DNA from: a virus
IMG/VR virus record: IMGVR_UViG_3300008267_000216
Span: 1 to 31,720 of that record
Length of the DNA stretch: 31,720 bases
Strand: one strand, 5' to 3'
The translations under genes and the position numbers were made by a program. The notes under the pieces are model-generated. The model was not told where the DNA came from and did not search any database. It saw nothing but the letters and a program-made list of their open reading frames with translations. Below are positions 7,821 through 14,821 of this stretch, piece by piece. Within the stretch, counting starts at the first letter, position 1; each line of letters opens with the position of its first letter.

Positions 7821-8453
7821 ATGACATGGCTTAAACATTATCGTGAACAATATTTTGATTGTTTGAACTCAAACACCAGCGGCGCCAAGCGTGGCTTGCA
7901 TGAAGGTTTGTATTGCCGTGCAGATGGCTTTGATTTGATATTTGCCTACCTGGAAAGTCTCCAGCAATCTCAATACCACATTGTGGAAACTGGTACTCTG
8001 CGTACCCCAGGCAACTGGAAAGATGGACAAAGTGCTCGATTGTTTGTGGAGTTTGTCGAGCACCACAGCGGCACAGTAAGATCAGTAGACATTGATCCTG
8101 CGGCAGTTGACATTGCTCAGGCAACCTTGCCCAATGCTTGTTTCCTTGCCAGTTGCAGTGACAGTGTGACTTGGCTATTGCATCAAAACGATCTTGACCA
8201 AGTAGATTTGTTTTATCTAGACTCTTGGGACGTAAAATGGAAAAACGATCATGACAGCGCCGAACACCACTTGAAAGAATTTCAAGTCATTGAATCACAC
8301 ATCAAACCAGGTGCTGTTGTGGCCATAGATGACAATGCTAGATTTTTAGAAGACAATCGTAGAACAGGCAAAGGTCGACGCATTGTCGAATATCTAGCAC
8401 AACAAGGCAAACAGCCCATTTACGATGCTTACCAAATAATTTTTAAATTTTAA
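7821..8453 (+). CDS. Class I SAM-dependent methyltransferase-like protein
   Basis: A 210-residue protein. YHIVETGTLRTPGNW (about residues 52-66) fills the motif I position, VRSVDIDPAAVDIA (about 90-103) supplies the ribose-binding acid, VDLFYLDSWD is the next strand, and IKPGAVVAIDDNARF the strand after. The order fits a Rossmann methyltransferase, although motif I is degenerate (ETGT instead of GxGxG). It heads a rightward run with the GT17-like and D-x-D glycosyltransferases, one base apart from the former. The substrate is probably a glycan or a precursor, inferred from context only. Confidence 0.62.
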   Translation: MTWLKHYREQYFDCLNSNTSGAKRGLHEGLYCRADGFDLIFAYLESLQQSQYHIVETGTLRTPGNWKDGQSARLFVEFVEHHSGTVRSVDIDPAAVDIAQATLPNACFLASCSDSVTWLLHQNDLDQVDLFYLDSWDVKWKNDHDSAEHHLKEFQVIESHIKPGAVVAIDDNARFLEDNRRTGKGRRIVEYLAQQGKQPIYDAYQIIFKF

Positions 8454-8454
8454 C

Positions 8455-9237
8455 ATGATAATAGATACTACACTTTTCAACAACGAGTTTGACATGCTGG
8501 ATATACGTCTGGAGCTCACCAAACACTACGTGGACAGTTGGGTCATCTGTGAAGGCAATCGTACCATGAGCGGTCGACCCAAACCATTCTATCTGTCTGA
8601 CAACATGGCTCGCTACAGCCACTGGGGAGATCGACTGCGTGTGGTGCGCCTTGACATTCCTGAGACCTGGACCAACTGGGACATCGAAAACGGACAGCGC
8701 TCGGCCTTGTTAGAAGGCTATCAAGATTGCAGTGATGACGACATTGTGATGCACAGCGACTTGGATGAAATTATTAATCCTGAGTTATGGCCAGAAATAT
8801 TACAAACGGTCAACACTGCCAATCAGCCTGTGACTTGCACACTTGACATGTATATCTATCGGTGGGATCAACAAGTGGATCGTAAGTGGACTGGAAATGT
8901 TGTGGCCAAAAAACACATGTTTGCAGACCCATGCAAACTATACAAGGGTTTGCAGAGTGGAGTGGGACATGCCCAAAAGAAAAAAGACCGTAGTCACTGT
9001 GTACTGTTCCCCAAAACTGCTGGTTGGCATTGGGGCTGGATTGGCAATGATGACATCATCAAGAGCAAGGCCTGGAGTTGCATTGAGACACAACATCGAG
9101 ATGCAGATGAAATGCTAGAAACATTCAAACGCCTTGACGGCACTGCTATCAATCACAAAACTGCCACGCACCAAGTTGACCCTCAGTATCCCCCACTAGT
9201 TGATGCTGTGTTACGTCAATATCCCTATTGGTCATGA
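8455..9237 (+). CDS. GT17-like glycosyltransferase
   Basis: A 260-residue protein. The N-terminus MIIDTTLFNNEFDMLDIRLE is the family opening, followed by VDSWVICEGNRTMSGRPKP and DIENGQRSALLEG. DDDIVMHSDLDEIINPE (about residues 97-113) carries the S-D-x-D-E motif of GT17 (N-acetylglucosaminyltransferase III-like) proteins and their bacterial and phage homologues. The C-terminal half keeps W-H-W-G-W, seen in these enzymes. It starts one base after the preceding stop and ends with an ATGA overlap into the next glycosyltransferase. Confidence 0.83.
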   Translation: MIIDTTLFNNEFDMLDIRLELTKHYVDSWVICEGNRTMSGRPKPFYLSDNMARYSHWGDRLRVVRLDIPETWTNWDIENGQRSALLEGYQDCSDDDIVMHSDLDEIINPELWPEILQTVNTANQPVTCTLDMYIYRWDQQVDRKWTGNVVAKKHMFADPCKLYKGLQSGVGHAQKKKDRSHCVLFPKTAGWHWGWIGNDDIIKSKAWSCIETQHRDADEMLETFKRLDGTAINHKTATHQVDPQYPPLVDAVLRQYPYWS

Positions 9238-9977
9238 GCAAACACTCTCCACAACATGATCAGATTGTAGATTGCGCCTGTGTAATCCACGGCACAGGTT
9301 ATGACTGGCAGTATGTGGAAAAATTGTACAACATGTTGTCACGACATCTGCACATGGGTATACGTTTTCATGTGTACACCGAGCAGGATAGGCCAGTACC
9401 GTCACACATGATCAAACATGTGGTAAAAGAATGGCCAGGTATTTCAGGACCCAAACGTGAATGGTGGTACAAGATGCAGTTGTTCAATTCTGAATATCAC
9501 GCAGGCAACTTGCTGTACTTTGATCTTGATTGTGTGATCATAAATGATTTGAGTTGGATTCCAGCATTGAGTACAGAATGCTTTTGGACCATTAGAGACT
9601 TCAGGTATCTCCAACGCAAAACACATTCAGGAATGAACTCAAGTGTAATGTGGTGGAATGTTTCAAAATTTGCGCATGTGTGGCACGAGTTTGATCAGTT
9701 AGACATCAACAGAACAGTTGTAAAATACCCCGGAGACCAAGACTACTTGGGAGTGGTAATTGACCCCATGCAACGCAGATACTTTGACCAACAACATCTA
9801 CAAAGTTGGCGCTGGCAGGTGGCCGATGGTGGCTATGACTTTGCTGGACGAAAACCCAACAAGCCTGGTACAGGTGCCAGTCCATACGTTGGCGGCGATA
9901 CCAGCATATTGGTATTCCACGGGCGCCCCAAGCCGCACGAAATAAATGATCCTGTTGTTGCAAACAACTGGTGCTAG
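9234..9977 (+). CDS. Glycosyltransferase with D-x-D motif
   Basis: A 247-residue protein. ATG 9234 (MSKHSPQHDQ) overlaps the upstream TGA as ATGA and is preferred over the in-frame ATG at 9228. CACVIHGTGYDWQYVEKLYNML, then WYKMQLFNSEYHAGNLLYFDLDCVIINDL: the 'YFDLD' motif following a 'W.KMqlF' helix is typical of GT-A enzymes of the glycosyltransferase 8/32-like phage group. MNSSVMWWN and YPGDQDYL also match that group. It is the last gene of the island; the first of the repeated promoters begins 2 bases after its TAG. Confidence 0.75.
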   Translation: MSKHSPQHDQIVDCACVIHGTGYDWQYVEKLYNMLSRHLHMGIRFHVYTEQDRPVPSHMIKHVVKEWPGISGPKREWWYKMQLFNSEYHAGNLLYFDLDCVIINDLSWIPALSTECFWTIRDFRYLQRKTHSGMNSSVMWWNVSKFAHVWHEFDQLDINRTVVKYPGDQDYLGVVIDPMQRRYFDQQHLQSWRWQVADGGYDFAGRKPNKPGTGASPYVGGDTSILVFHGRPKPHEINDPVVANNWC

Positions 9978-9978
9978 G

Positions 9979-10024
9979 TAATACTCTAGTAGTACTTGAC
10001 CAGAAATTCCCATTCTGCTATACT
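9979..10024 (+). promoter_or_regulatory. Sigma70-like promoter, repeat-cassette copy 1
   Basis: TTGACC (9996-10001), a 17-base spacer ending in TGC, and TATACT (10019-10024) form a strong promoter with an extended -10. Upstream are TAATACT (9979-9985) and TAGTACT (9990-9996), two related 7-mers whose starts are 11 bases apart. It drives the small gene at 10055. Confidence 0.82.
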
Positions 10025-10054
10025 AGTGGCATACAAAGCAAAAAGGAGTCAGCA

Positions 10055-10264
10055 ATGGGATATCGTGTGGTCGACACCATAGATGTTATGCGCAACAAAT
10101 ACAGTGCTCGTGCAGGACTGGAAGGCCCATTCAACTTTTCTGGTCGTGTGTTGTATTATGACAACAAAGAGGGCCAGTACTACGATCCTACTACTGACTT
10201 CTATGTGGAGCAGGCTGAAATGGACGCAATCAACACCCGTTTCTTTGAAAACTTCATTAAGTAA
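10055..10264 (+). CDS. Small unknown protein
   Basis: A 69-residue protein starting MGYRVVDTIDVM. The start is set by AAAAAGGAG about 6 bases upstream (10041-10048 region); longer in-frame reading upstream would be translated promoter sequence. No family recognised. It is rich in aromatic and acidic residues (VLYYDNKEGQYYDPTTDFY), with no membrane segment or signal peptide. It is the first of three small genes, each with its own promoter copy, ahead of the AAA+ ATPase. Its TAA stop (10262-10264) is the first three bases of the next promoter cassette. Strong promoter and ribosome-binding site suggest early, abundant expression. Confidence 0.7.
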   Translation: MGYRVVDTIDVMRNKYSARAGLEGPFNFSGRVLYYDNKEGQYYDPTTDFYVEQAEMDAINTRFFENFIK

Positions 10265-10307
10265 TACTTTGATAGTACTTGACCAATAATTCCCAAAATG
10301 CTATAAT
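10262..10307 (+). promoter_or_regulatory. Sigma70-like promoter, repeat-cassette copy 2
   Basis: TTGACC (10279-10284), a 17-base spacer ending TGC, and a perfect TATAAT (10302-10307). The paired 7-mers TAATACT (10262-10268) and TAGTACT (10273-10279) start 11 bases apart, as in copies 1 and 3. It precedes the gene at 10338. Confidence 0.88.
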
Positions 10308-10337
10308 ACTGACATACAACGCAAAAGAGGACAGATT

Positions 10338-10598
10338 ATGAAGGTAAAACTTTTTGTTACAGGTAGTCAAAATTACATGTATTTCAAAAATAAACTGCCT
10401 ACCAGGCGTTGGGATTACTGTGAGACAGCCCGTACAGTGACCATTATTCCTGATCCAGTCAACGTGTATCAAGACGGTGAGTATGGTTTTGTGACAGTTT
10501 TTGGTCGTAAGATTTTTGTCAAATGTGACGGAAGTCATTGGGAAATTGTTGGCGCTGAGAAATCAAAAAGTAATACTTTGGTAGTACTTGACCAATAA
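10338..10598 (+). CDS. Small unknown protein whose C-terminus is encoded by a promoter repeat
   Basis: An 86-residue protein starting MKVKLFVTGSQNYMYF, with AAGAGGA upstream as the ribosome-binding site. No family recognised; the sequence looks like a small beta-rich basic domain (TVTIIPDPVNVYQDGEYGFVTVFGRKIFV). The last residues, SNTLVVLDQ, are encoded by promoter cassette copy 3: the frame passes through TAATACT, TAGTACT and the -35 and stops at the TAA just after it. The same DNA thus serves as coding end and promoter. Confidence 0.68.
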   Translation: MKVKLFVTGSQNYMYFKNKLPTRRWDYCETARTVTIIPDPVNVYQDGEYGFVTVFGRKIFVKCDGSHWEIVGAEKSKSNTLVVLDQ

Positions 10599-10616
10599 TT
10601 GCCAAAATGCTATAAT
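10571..10616 (+). promoter_or_regulatory. Sigma70-like promoter, repeat-cassette copy 3
   Basis: TTGACC (10588-10593), a 17-base spacer ending TGC, and TATAAT (10611-10616). TAATACT (10571-10577) and TAGTACT (10582-10588) are again 11 bases apart. It overlaps the 3' end of the upstream gene and drives the one at 10647. Confidence 0.88.
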
Positions 10617-10646
10617 AACCACATACAAAGCAAAAAGGAGCCAGCA

Positions 10647-10829
10647 ATGCAGATCACCACAGCCGTCAAACAAATACAAAAAGAAGCAGACTTTCAAGGC
10701 ATGGGCCTGTTGGAAGTTTTACAAGACATCAAACAACATGGTCGCATGATGTACAGTGAACGCACAATGGAAGCGTTTGTTGTTTTTGTGCAACAAGGGC
10801 AAGAACTGTTTGCCCCGGTTGACCATTAA
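10647..10829 (+). CDS. Small unknown protein
   Basis: A 60-residue protein starting MQITTAVKQIQKEADFQG. AAAAAGGAG (10632-10640) lies just upstream and fixes the start. No family recognised. It looks mostly helical (VKQIQKEA, LLEVLQDIKQHG, MEAFVVFVQQGQ). Its last codons (P-V-D-H-stop) contain the TTGACC -35 element of the promoter for the AAA+ ATPase. Position between repeated promoters suggests early expression alongside the two neighbours. Confidence 0.66.
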   Translation: MQITTAVKQIQKEADFQGMGLLEVLQDIKQHGRMMYSERTMEAFVVFVQQGQELFAPVDH

Positions 10830-10847
10830 TTCAACATTTGCTATAAT
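10819..10847 (+). promoter_or_regulatory. Sigma70-like promoter for the AAA+ ATPase
   Basis: TTGACC (10819-10824), a 17-base spacer ending TGC, and TATAAT (10842-10847). It matches the core of the three cassette copies but lacks the paired TARTACT 7-mers. The -35 lies in the last codons of the preceding gene. Confidence 0.85.
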
Positions 10848-10890
10848 AGAGACATAAACAGTAAACAACCGCATTTCAAAGGAGCCAACA

Positions 10891-11919
10891 ATGAGTGCAA
10901 TTCGAGTCATCAAAGGTGTGTATCGCAACAAACCCGTTCGCAATATCGCTTTCAATCTTGTGTCCGGTTATCAAACTGGCGCCAAAGGTAATTTTGTGAC
11001 AGTAGAAAACAATGGGACATTTCCTGATTGTCCCGACACCATCCGTATCAAAGTCAACAACATCAAAGACATCGAGTATGTCAATGGAGAAGCAGTGAGT
11101 AATGACAACACCGTGGCCTTTGTTGCCGCACAAACTGAAACTGAAACTGAAGATCAAATTATGACTCGCATCCGCGAGCGTTTTGACATTCTTAACGACA
11201 TGACCAAAGCCTGTGTCAACGGTGACATCCGTGCCATGATTGTGTCGGGTCCTCCCGGAGTGGGCAAGAGCTTTGGCGTCGAGCGTGAGATCGAAAAGGC
11301 CACACTGTTTGACAAATTGGCAGGCAAGCGCCTTCGTGCCGAAGTTGTGAAAGGTAGTGCAACACCTATTGGTTTGTATCAGACACTGTACAAGTATTCA
11401 GATGCCAATTGTGTGTTGGTGTTTGATGACTGTGACAGTATTTTGCTGGACGACGTGGCCCTGAACTTGTTGAAGGGTGCCCTGGACTCAGGTAAGAAAC
11501 GTACTATTTCGTGGTTGTCAGAGTCAAGTGCTTTGCGCCGAGAAGGCATTCCTGATCGTTTCGAGTTCAAGGGTTCGGTAATTTTTATCACCAACTTGAA
11601 GTTTGACACAATGAAATCGCAAAAATTGCGTGATCACTTGGATGCACTGCAATCGCGCTGTCACTACCTGGATTTGACACTTGACACCATGCGTGACAAG
11701 GTGTTGCGTATCAAGCAGATTGCCAAGGACGGCGTGCTGTTTTCAGACTATGATTTTGAGCCTGTAGTACAGGACGAGATTGTGGAGTTCATGGAAGCAA
11801 ATCAGAATCGCCTGCGTGAGATGAGCTTGCGTATGGCCCTGAAGATTGCAGACTTGCGCAAGAGCTTTGCAGGCAACTGGAAGCGCATGGCTGAGACCAC
11901 ATGTATGAAGAGTGCCTAA
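10891..11919 (+). CDS. AAA+ ATPase
   Basis: A 342-residue protein behind AAAGGAG (10878-10884). Residues 1 to about 85 are a beta-rich N-terminal domain with no recognised family. The ATPase core follows: Walker A GPPGVGKS (120-127), Walker B VLVFDDCD (175-182), sensor 1 IFITN (231-235) and a possible arginine finger in LQSRC (R256). It is not gp44, the T4 clamp-loader ATPase: it lacks the clamp-loader N-terminus, the Walker B acid pair is DD rather than DE, and the C-terminal region differs. Remodelling of a DNA-bound or protein complex is likely, but the partner is unknown. It closes the early-type block and is followed by two terminators. Confidence 0.82.
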   Translation: MSAIRVIKGVYRNKPVRNIAFNLVSGYQTGAKGNFVTVENNGTFPDCPDTIRIKVNNIKDIEYVNGEAVSNDNTVAFVAAQTETETEDQIMTRIRERFDILNDMTKACVNGDIRAMIVSGPPGVGKSFGVEREIEKATLFDKLAGKRLRAEVVKGSATPIGLYQTLYKYSDANCVLVFDDCDSILLDDVALNLLKGALDSGKKRTISWLSESSALRREGIPDRFEFKGSVIFITNLKFDTMKSQKLRDHLDALQSRCHYLDLTLDTMRDKVLRIKQIAKDGVLFSDYDFEPVVQDEIVEFMEANQNRLREMSLRMALKIADLRKSFAGNWKRMAETTCMKSA

Positions 11920-11920
11920 C

Positions 11921-12010
11921 ATGGCTTGGCTTCTTGTGCTACTGTAAATATTTTTAGGGCACATTGGCTTTGCATTCTTGTTGGCATTCTTTATTTTGAT
12001 ACTTGATTAA
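11921..12010 (+). other. Tiny hydrophobic ORF interrupted by an in-frame stop
   Basis: ATG 11921 reads MAWLLVLL and then TAA (11945-11947). The same frame continues IFLGHIGFAFLLAFFILILD and ends at TAA 12008-12010. Joined, this would be a 29-codon single-membrane-span peptide. There is no good ribosome-binding site. It may be a decayed microprotein gene or chance in AT-rich DNA between the ATPase gene and the terminators. Confidence 0.25.
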
Positions 12011-12017
12011 GATTTAC

Positions 12018-12050
12018 CCCGGAGATTGGTTGGCTCCGCTCCGGGTTTTT
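12018..12050 (+). terminator. Rho-independent terminator
   Basis: CCCGGAG (12018-12024) pairs perfectly with CTCCGGG (12039-12045) around a 14-base loop, followed by five T. It ends the block containing the AAA+ ATPase. Confidence 0.82.
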
Positions 12051-12052
12051 AC

Positions 12053-12078
12053 ACAGGCTCTTCGGAACCTGTTTTTTT
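12053..12078 (+). terminator. Rho-independent terminator with a TTCG tetraloop
   Basis: An ACAGGCTC/GAACCTGT hairpin with one mismatch closes on a C(TTCG)G tetraloop and is followed by seven T (12072-12078). It lies directly behind the first terminator, giving a tandem stop before the gene at 12111. Confidence 0.88.
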
Positions 12079-12088
12079 GACTTTACTT

Positions 12089-12096
12089 GTTAAATA
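12089..12096 (+). promoter_or_regulatory. Putative late promoter (GTTAAATA)
   Basis: GTTAAATA lies 14 bases upstream of ATG 12111, directly after the tandem terminators. It shares the TAAATA core of other late-type elements here. Confidence 0.4.
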
Positions 12097-12110
12097 CTAT
12101 ATAATTAAAC

Positions 12111-13355
12111 ATGATTGTTAAACATATTACCTGTATTGATCATCCATTTTTGCCATTGACGCAAGCTCATAGTCTACTAGATCAATACACAGCTGTCGAC
12201 GATGTTGTCATACTTTTAGATCATCTTTGGGAACCTCAGTTATCAACCGCTTTAATAAAGACTTTTGTTGCGGTCATTAAGGAAAAACGTCCTTGGAAAA
12301 TATTGCTGATAGCAAATTCATGGGAAAAACCCAATGCAGGATTTATACAAGAAACAAGAGTCGACGATGTGTTGTATGTTGACTTTTTTTTGTATCGGGT
12401 GTTTAAAGAAATTGTAGTGCATAAAAAAAGTGCATTTAGACAAGTAGGCAATTCATCAATATTTGATAGACAAAAATTTTTATTTTTAACTGGAAAAGCG
12501 GCTAGGGTTAATCGCGTAGGACTACTAAAAAAATTTGCAGATGCTGGATTAATGACTCATGCAGAATGGTCTTTTCATCATTACGAATTAAATAAAAAAT
12601 ATAATCGATTGGTCAAAAATCAACTACCAGAATTAACTGATGAAGAATTTGAAGAATTTGTAAAAACATGGTCGCGTAATCCAGACAACATTGACATTGC
12701 TCTAGCGCCCGATGGATCTGGTTATGAGTACAATGGTATTCCGTATGATGTTGGTCTTTATATGCAGACTGACTTTTCAGTAATAAGTGAAACCAGTTTT
12801 TGCCAGACTGACAACCCGTGGATAACCGAAAAAGTATGGATTCCAATACTTAACAAGCATCCATTTATCATAGCAGGGGATACAAACACCTTACAAAAAT
12901 TAGAACAAATGGGATTTGAAACCTTTAGAAATTTTTTAAAAATACCCGACTATGATCAAATTGCAGATACTGCCGATCGATTAACAGCAGTTGTAGAAAA
13001 TACCCAATATTTTTTAGACAACATAAAGAAAAATTCTGTATTGATAACCCAAGATGTGAACTGGAATTTTTCAAGACTCAATGCATTGTATCTTCAAAAT
13101 AACGAACGCATTTTAAATTTTATGTATACTCATGAGCTGACAGAATTGACAATTGATAATATAGTTTCTACGGGCGGGCGAATGGAAAGTTATAATAATA
13201 AAAAAGAACAAGATCGCATCTTTGCTACATTTTACAATAATGTCAAAGATTCTGCCTGGCCAGATGCAAAATCGATTGATGAGTTTTATAAACTGTCAGA
13301 ACATATACAACATGAATGTATTGATACTTTTGGTCTTGTACTACCTACAAAATGA
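12111..13355 (+). CDS. GT10-like glycosyltransferase with C-terminal WP/EC module
   Basis: A 414-residue protein. The middle segment SVISETSFCQ...NPWITEKVWIPILNKHPFII followed by LEQMGFETF (about residues 228-285) matches the C-terminal donor-binding signature of alpha-1,3-fucosyltransferase-like (GT10) proteins, in which an E-K-x-W/x-x-A segment and a following 'P..yG' loop bind the nucleotide sugar. The N-terminal 200 residues have no motif I recognise. Residues about 375-405 (VKDSAWPDAKS...EF..L..HIQHEC) are a short module also present in the proteins at 18890 and 19795. The gene is visibly AT-richer than UvsW next to it. Its end overlaps the UvsW start by 4 bases. Confidence 0.6.
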   Translation: MIVKHITCIDHPFLPLTQAHSLLDQYTAVDDVVILLDHLWEPQLSTALIKTFVAVIKEKRPWKILLIANSWEKPNAGFIQETRVDDVLYVDFFLYRVFKEIVVHKKSAFRQVGNSSIFDRQKFLFLTGKAARVNRVGLLKKFADAGLMTHAEWSFHHYELNKKYNRLVKNQLPELTDEEFEEFVKTWSRNPDNIDIALAPDGSGYEYNGIPYDVGLYMQTDFSVISETSFCQTDNPWITEKVWIPILNKHPFIIAGDTNTLQKLEQMGFETFRNFLKIPDYDQIADTADRLTAVVENTQYFLDNIKKNSVLITQDVNWNFSRLNALYLQNNERILNFMYTHELTELTIDNIVSTGGRMESYNNKKEQDRIFATFYNNVKDSAWPDAKSIDEFYKLSEHIQHECIDTFGLVLPTK

Positions 13356-14821
13356 AAAAAGCCAGAATAATAATTCGAGACGAAATAAACATTAAGATTG
13401 AAGGCCTGGACCTGGATGCTCGCAAGGTCTTGGTCACGGCGTTCAAATACGAAAACCCTGCCGCACGTTATTTGCCAGCAGTACGCTTGGGACGCTGGGA
13501 CGGCAAGGTAGCGTACTTCCAACTGGGTGGATCAACTTATGTGAATCTGTTGCCAGAGATCATGCCTATTCTGGAACGGTTTGACTATGATATTGAACTG
13601 GATGATCAGCGAGACTATTCAACCATATTTAACTTTGAATCAGTCACTGAAGCAAGTTTTGCACATGTGAAATGGCCTAAGACCCATCCTGCCGCAGGTG
13701 AACCCATCATATTGCGTGATTATCAAGTGGAGATCATCAACAACTTCTTGGCCAATCCACAGTGCATACAGGAAGTGGCCACTGGTGCAGGCAAGACCAT
13801 AATGACAGCAGCCTTGAGCAATGCTGTTGCACCATATGGACGTAGCATTGTGATTGTGCCCAACAAAAGTCTTGTGACACAAACCGAAGCAGATTATATC
13901 AACATGCAACAAGACGTTGGTGTGTACTTTGGTGACAGAAAAGAATATGGACGCCAACACACCATATGCACATGGCAGAGCCTAAATAACTTATTGAAGA
14001 ACAGCAAGGCCGGCATAGGTGACTGCACCATAGGTGAGTTTCTGGAAGATGTTGTGTGTGTTATTGTGGATGAAGTACACATGGCCAAAGCAGATGCACT
14101 CAAAACTTTGTTAACAGGCGTGATGGCGCAAGTGCCAATTCGCTGGGGATTGACTGGAACTGTGCCCAAAGAAAAGTTTGAAAGTCAAGCACTGCTTGTG
14201 AGTCTTGGTCCGGTGATTGGCCGGCTCAGTGCCAGCGAACTGCAACAACAAGGCGTGCTGGCCAACTGTCATGTTAACATTGTGCAGTTGATTGATCATG
14301 TAGAGTACAAGGACTATCAAAGCGAACTCAAATACCTGCTGGAAGAGTCCGGACGCTTGGACACCATGGCTGACTTGATAAATCGAGTAAATGAAACAGG
14401 CAACACACTAGTGCTGGTTGACCGGACCGAATGTGGTAGACAACTGGTAGAACGCCTGGGTGACCGTGCAGTGTTTGTATCGGGAGCAACCAAAACAAAA
14501 AATAGACAAGCAGAATACGACGAAGTGGCTGACGCAACAGACAAAATCATTGTGGCCACATATGGTGTGGCTGCTGTGGGTATCAATATTCCTCGGATTT
14601 TTAATTTAGTTCTTGTGGAACCCGGAAAGAGTTTTGTGCGGGTGATTCAGTCAATCGGTCGTGGCATACGCAAAGCCGAAGACAAAGACCATGTTCAAAT
14701 CTGGGACTTGACCAGCACCTGTAAATTTGCCAAGCGTCATTTGACCAAACGCAAACAGTTTTACAAAGAAGCCAACTATCCTTTTACACAAGAAAAACTG
14801 GATTGGATGAAATTAGGATGA
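13352..14821 (+). CDS. uvsW: UvsW-type ATP-dependent DNA helicase
   Basis: A 489-residue superfamily 2 helicase, close to T4 UvsW (about 500 residues). Motif I is ATGAGKT (143-149), motif II DEVH (240-243), motif III LTGT, and motif VI QSIGRGIRK (433-441). The N-terminal about 100 residues (RKVLVTAFKYENPAARYLPAVRLGRWDG region) match the small DNA-binding domain of UvsW. In T4, UvsW unwinds branched DNA and R-loops, helping the switch from origin to recombination-dependent replication. Its start overlaps the preceding stop by ATGA (13352-13355), and its stop overlaps the next start by ATGA (14818-14821). Confidence 0.93.
   Translation: MKKARIIIRDEINIKIEGLDLDARKVLVTAFKYENPAARYLPAVRLGRWDGKVAYFQLGGSTYVNLLPEIMPILERFDYDIELDDQRDYSTIFNFESVTEASFAHVKWPKTHPAAGEPIILRDYQVEIINNFLANPQCIQEVATGAGKTIMTAALSNAVAPYGRSIVIVPNKSLVTQTEADYINMQQDVGVYFGDRKEYGRQHTICTWQSLNNLLKNSKAGIGDCTIGEFLEDVVCVIVDEVHMAKADALKTLLTGVMAQVPIRWGLTGTVPKEKFESQALLVSLGPVIGRLSASELQQQGVLANCHVNIVQLIDHVEYKDYQSELKYLLEESGRLDTMADLINRVNETGNTLVLVDRTECGRQLVERLGDRAVFVSGATKTKNRQAEYDEVADATDKIIVATYGVAAVGINIPRIFNLVLVEPGKSFVRVIQSIGRGIRKAEDKDHVQIWDLTSTCKFAKRHLTKRKQFYKEANYPFTQEKLDWMKLG

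Noticed and set aside
9979-10847. Repeats at roughly 250-300-base spacing considered as a CRISPR-like or att-site array
   Set aside because: The repeated units are complete promoters, the spacing is set by the genes between them, and the repeats are not palindromic or uniform in length.
10891-11919. AAA+ ATPase as gp44, the clamp-loader large subunit
   Set aside because: The N-terminal domain, Walker B (DD instead of DE) and C-terminal region do not fit gp44, and it is not next to the gp62-like gene.
11920-12110. Possible tRNA or structured RNA between the AAA+ ATPase and the gene at 12111
   Set aside because: The only clear structures are the two terminator hairpins; no cloverleaf or CCA-like end is seen.
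13640-13960. Long antisense frames within the UvsW gene (also at 14317-14586)
   Set aside because: They are shadows of the helicase reading frame, with no start signals or protein-like patterns.
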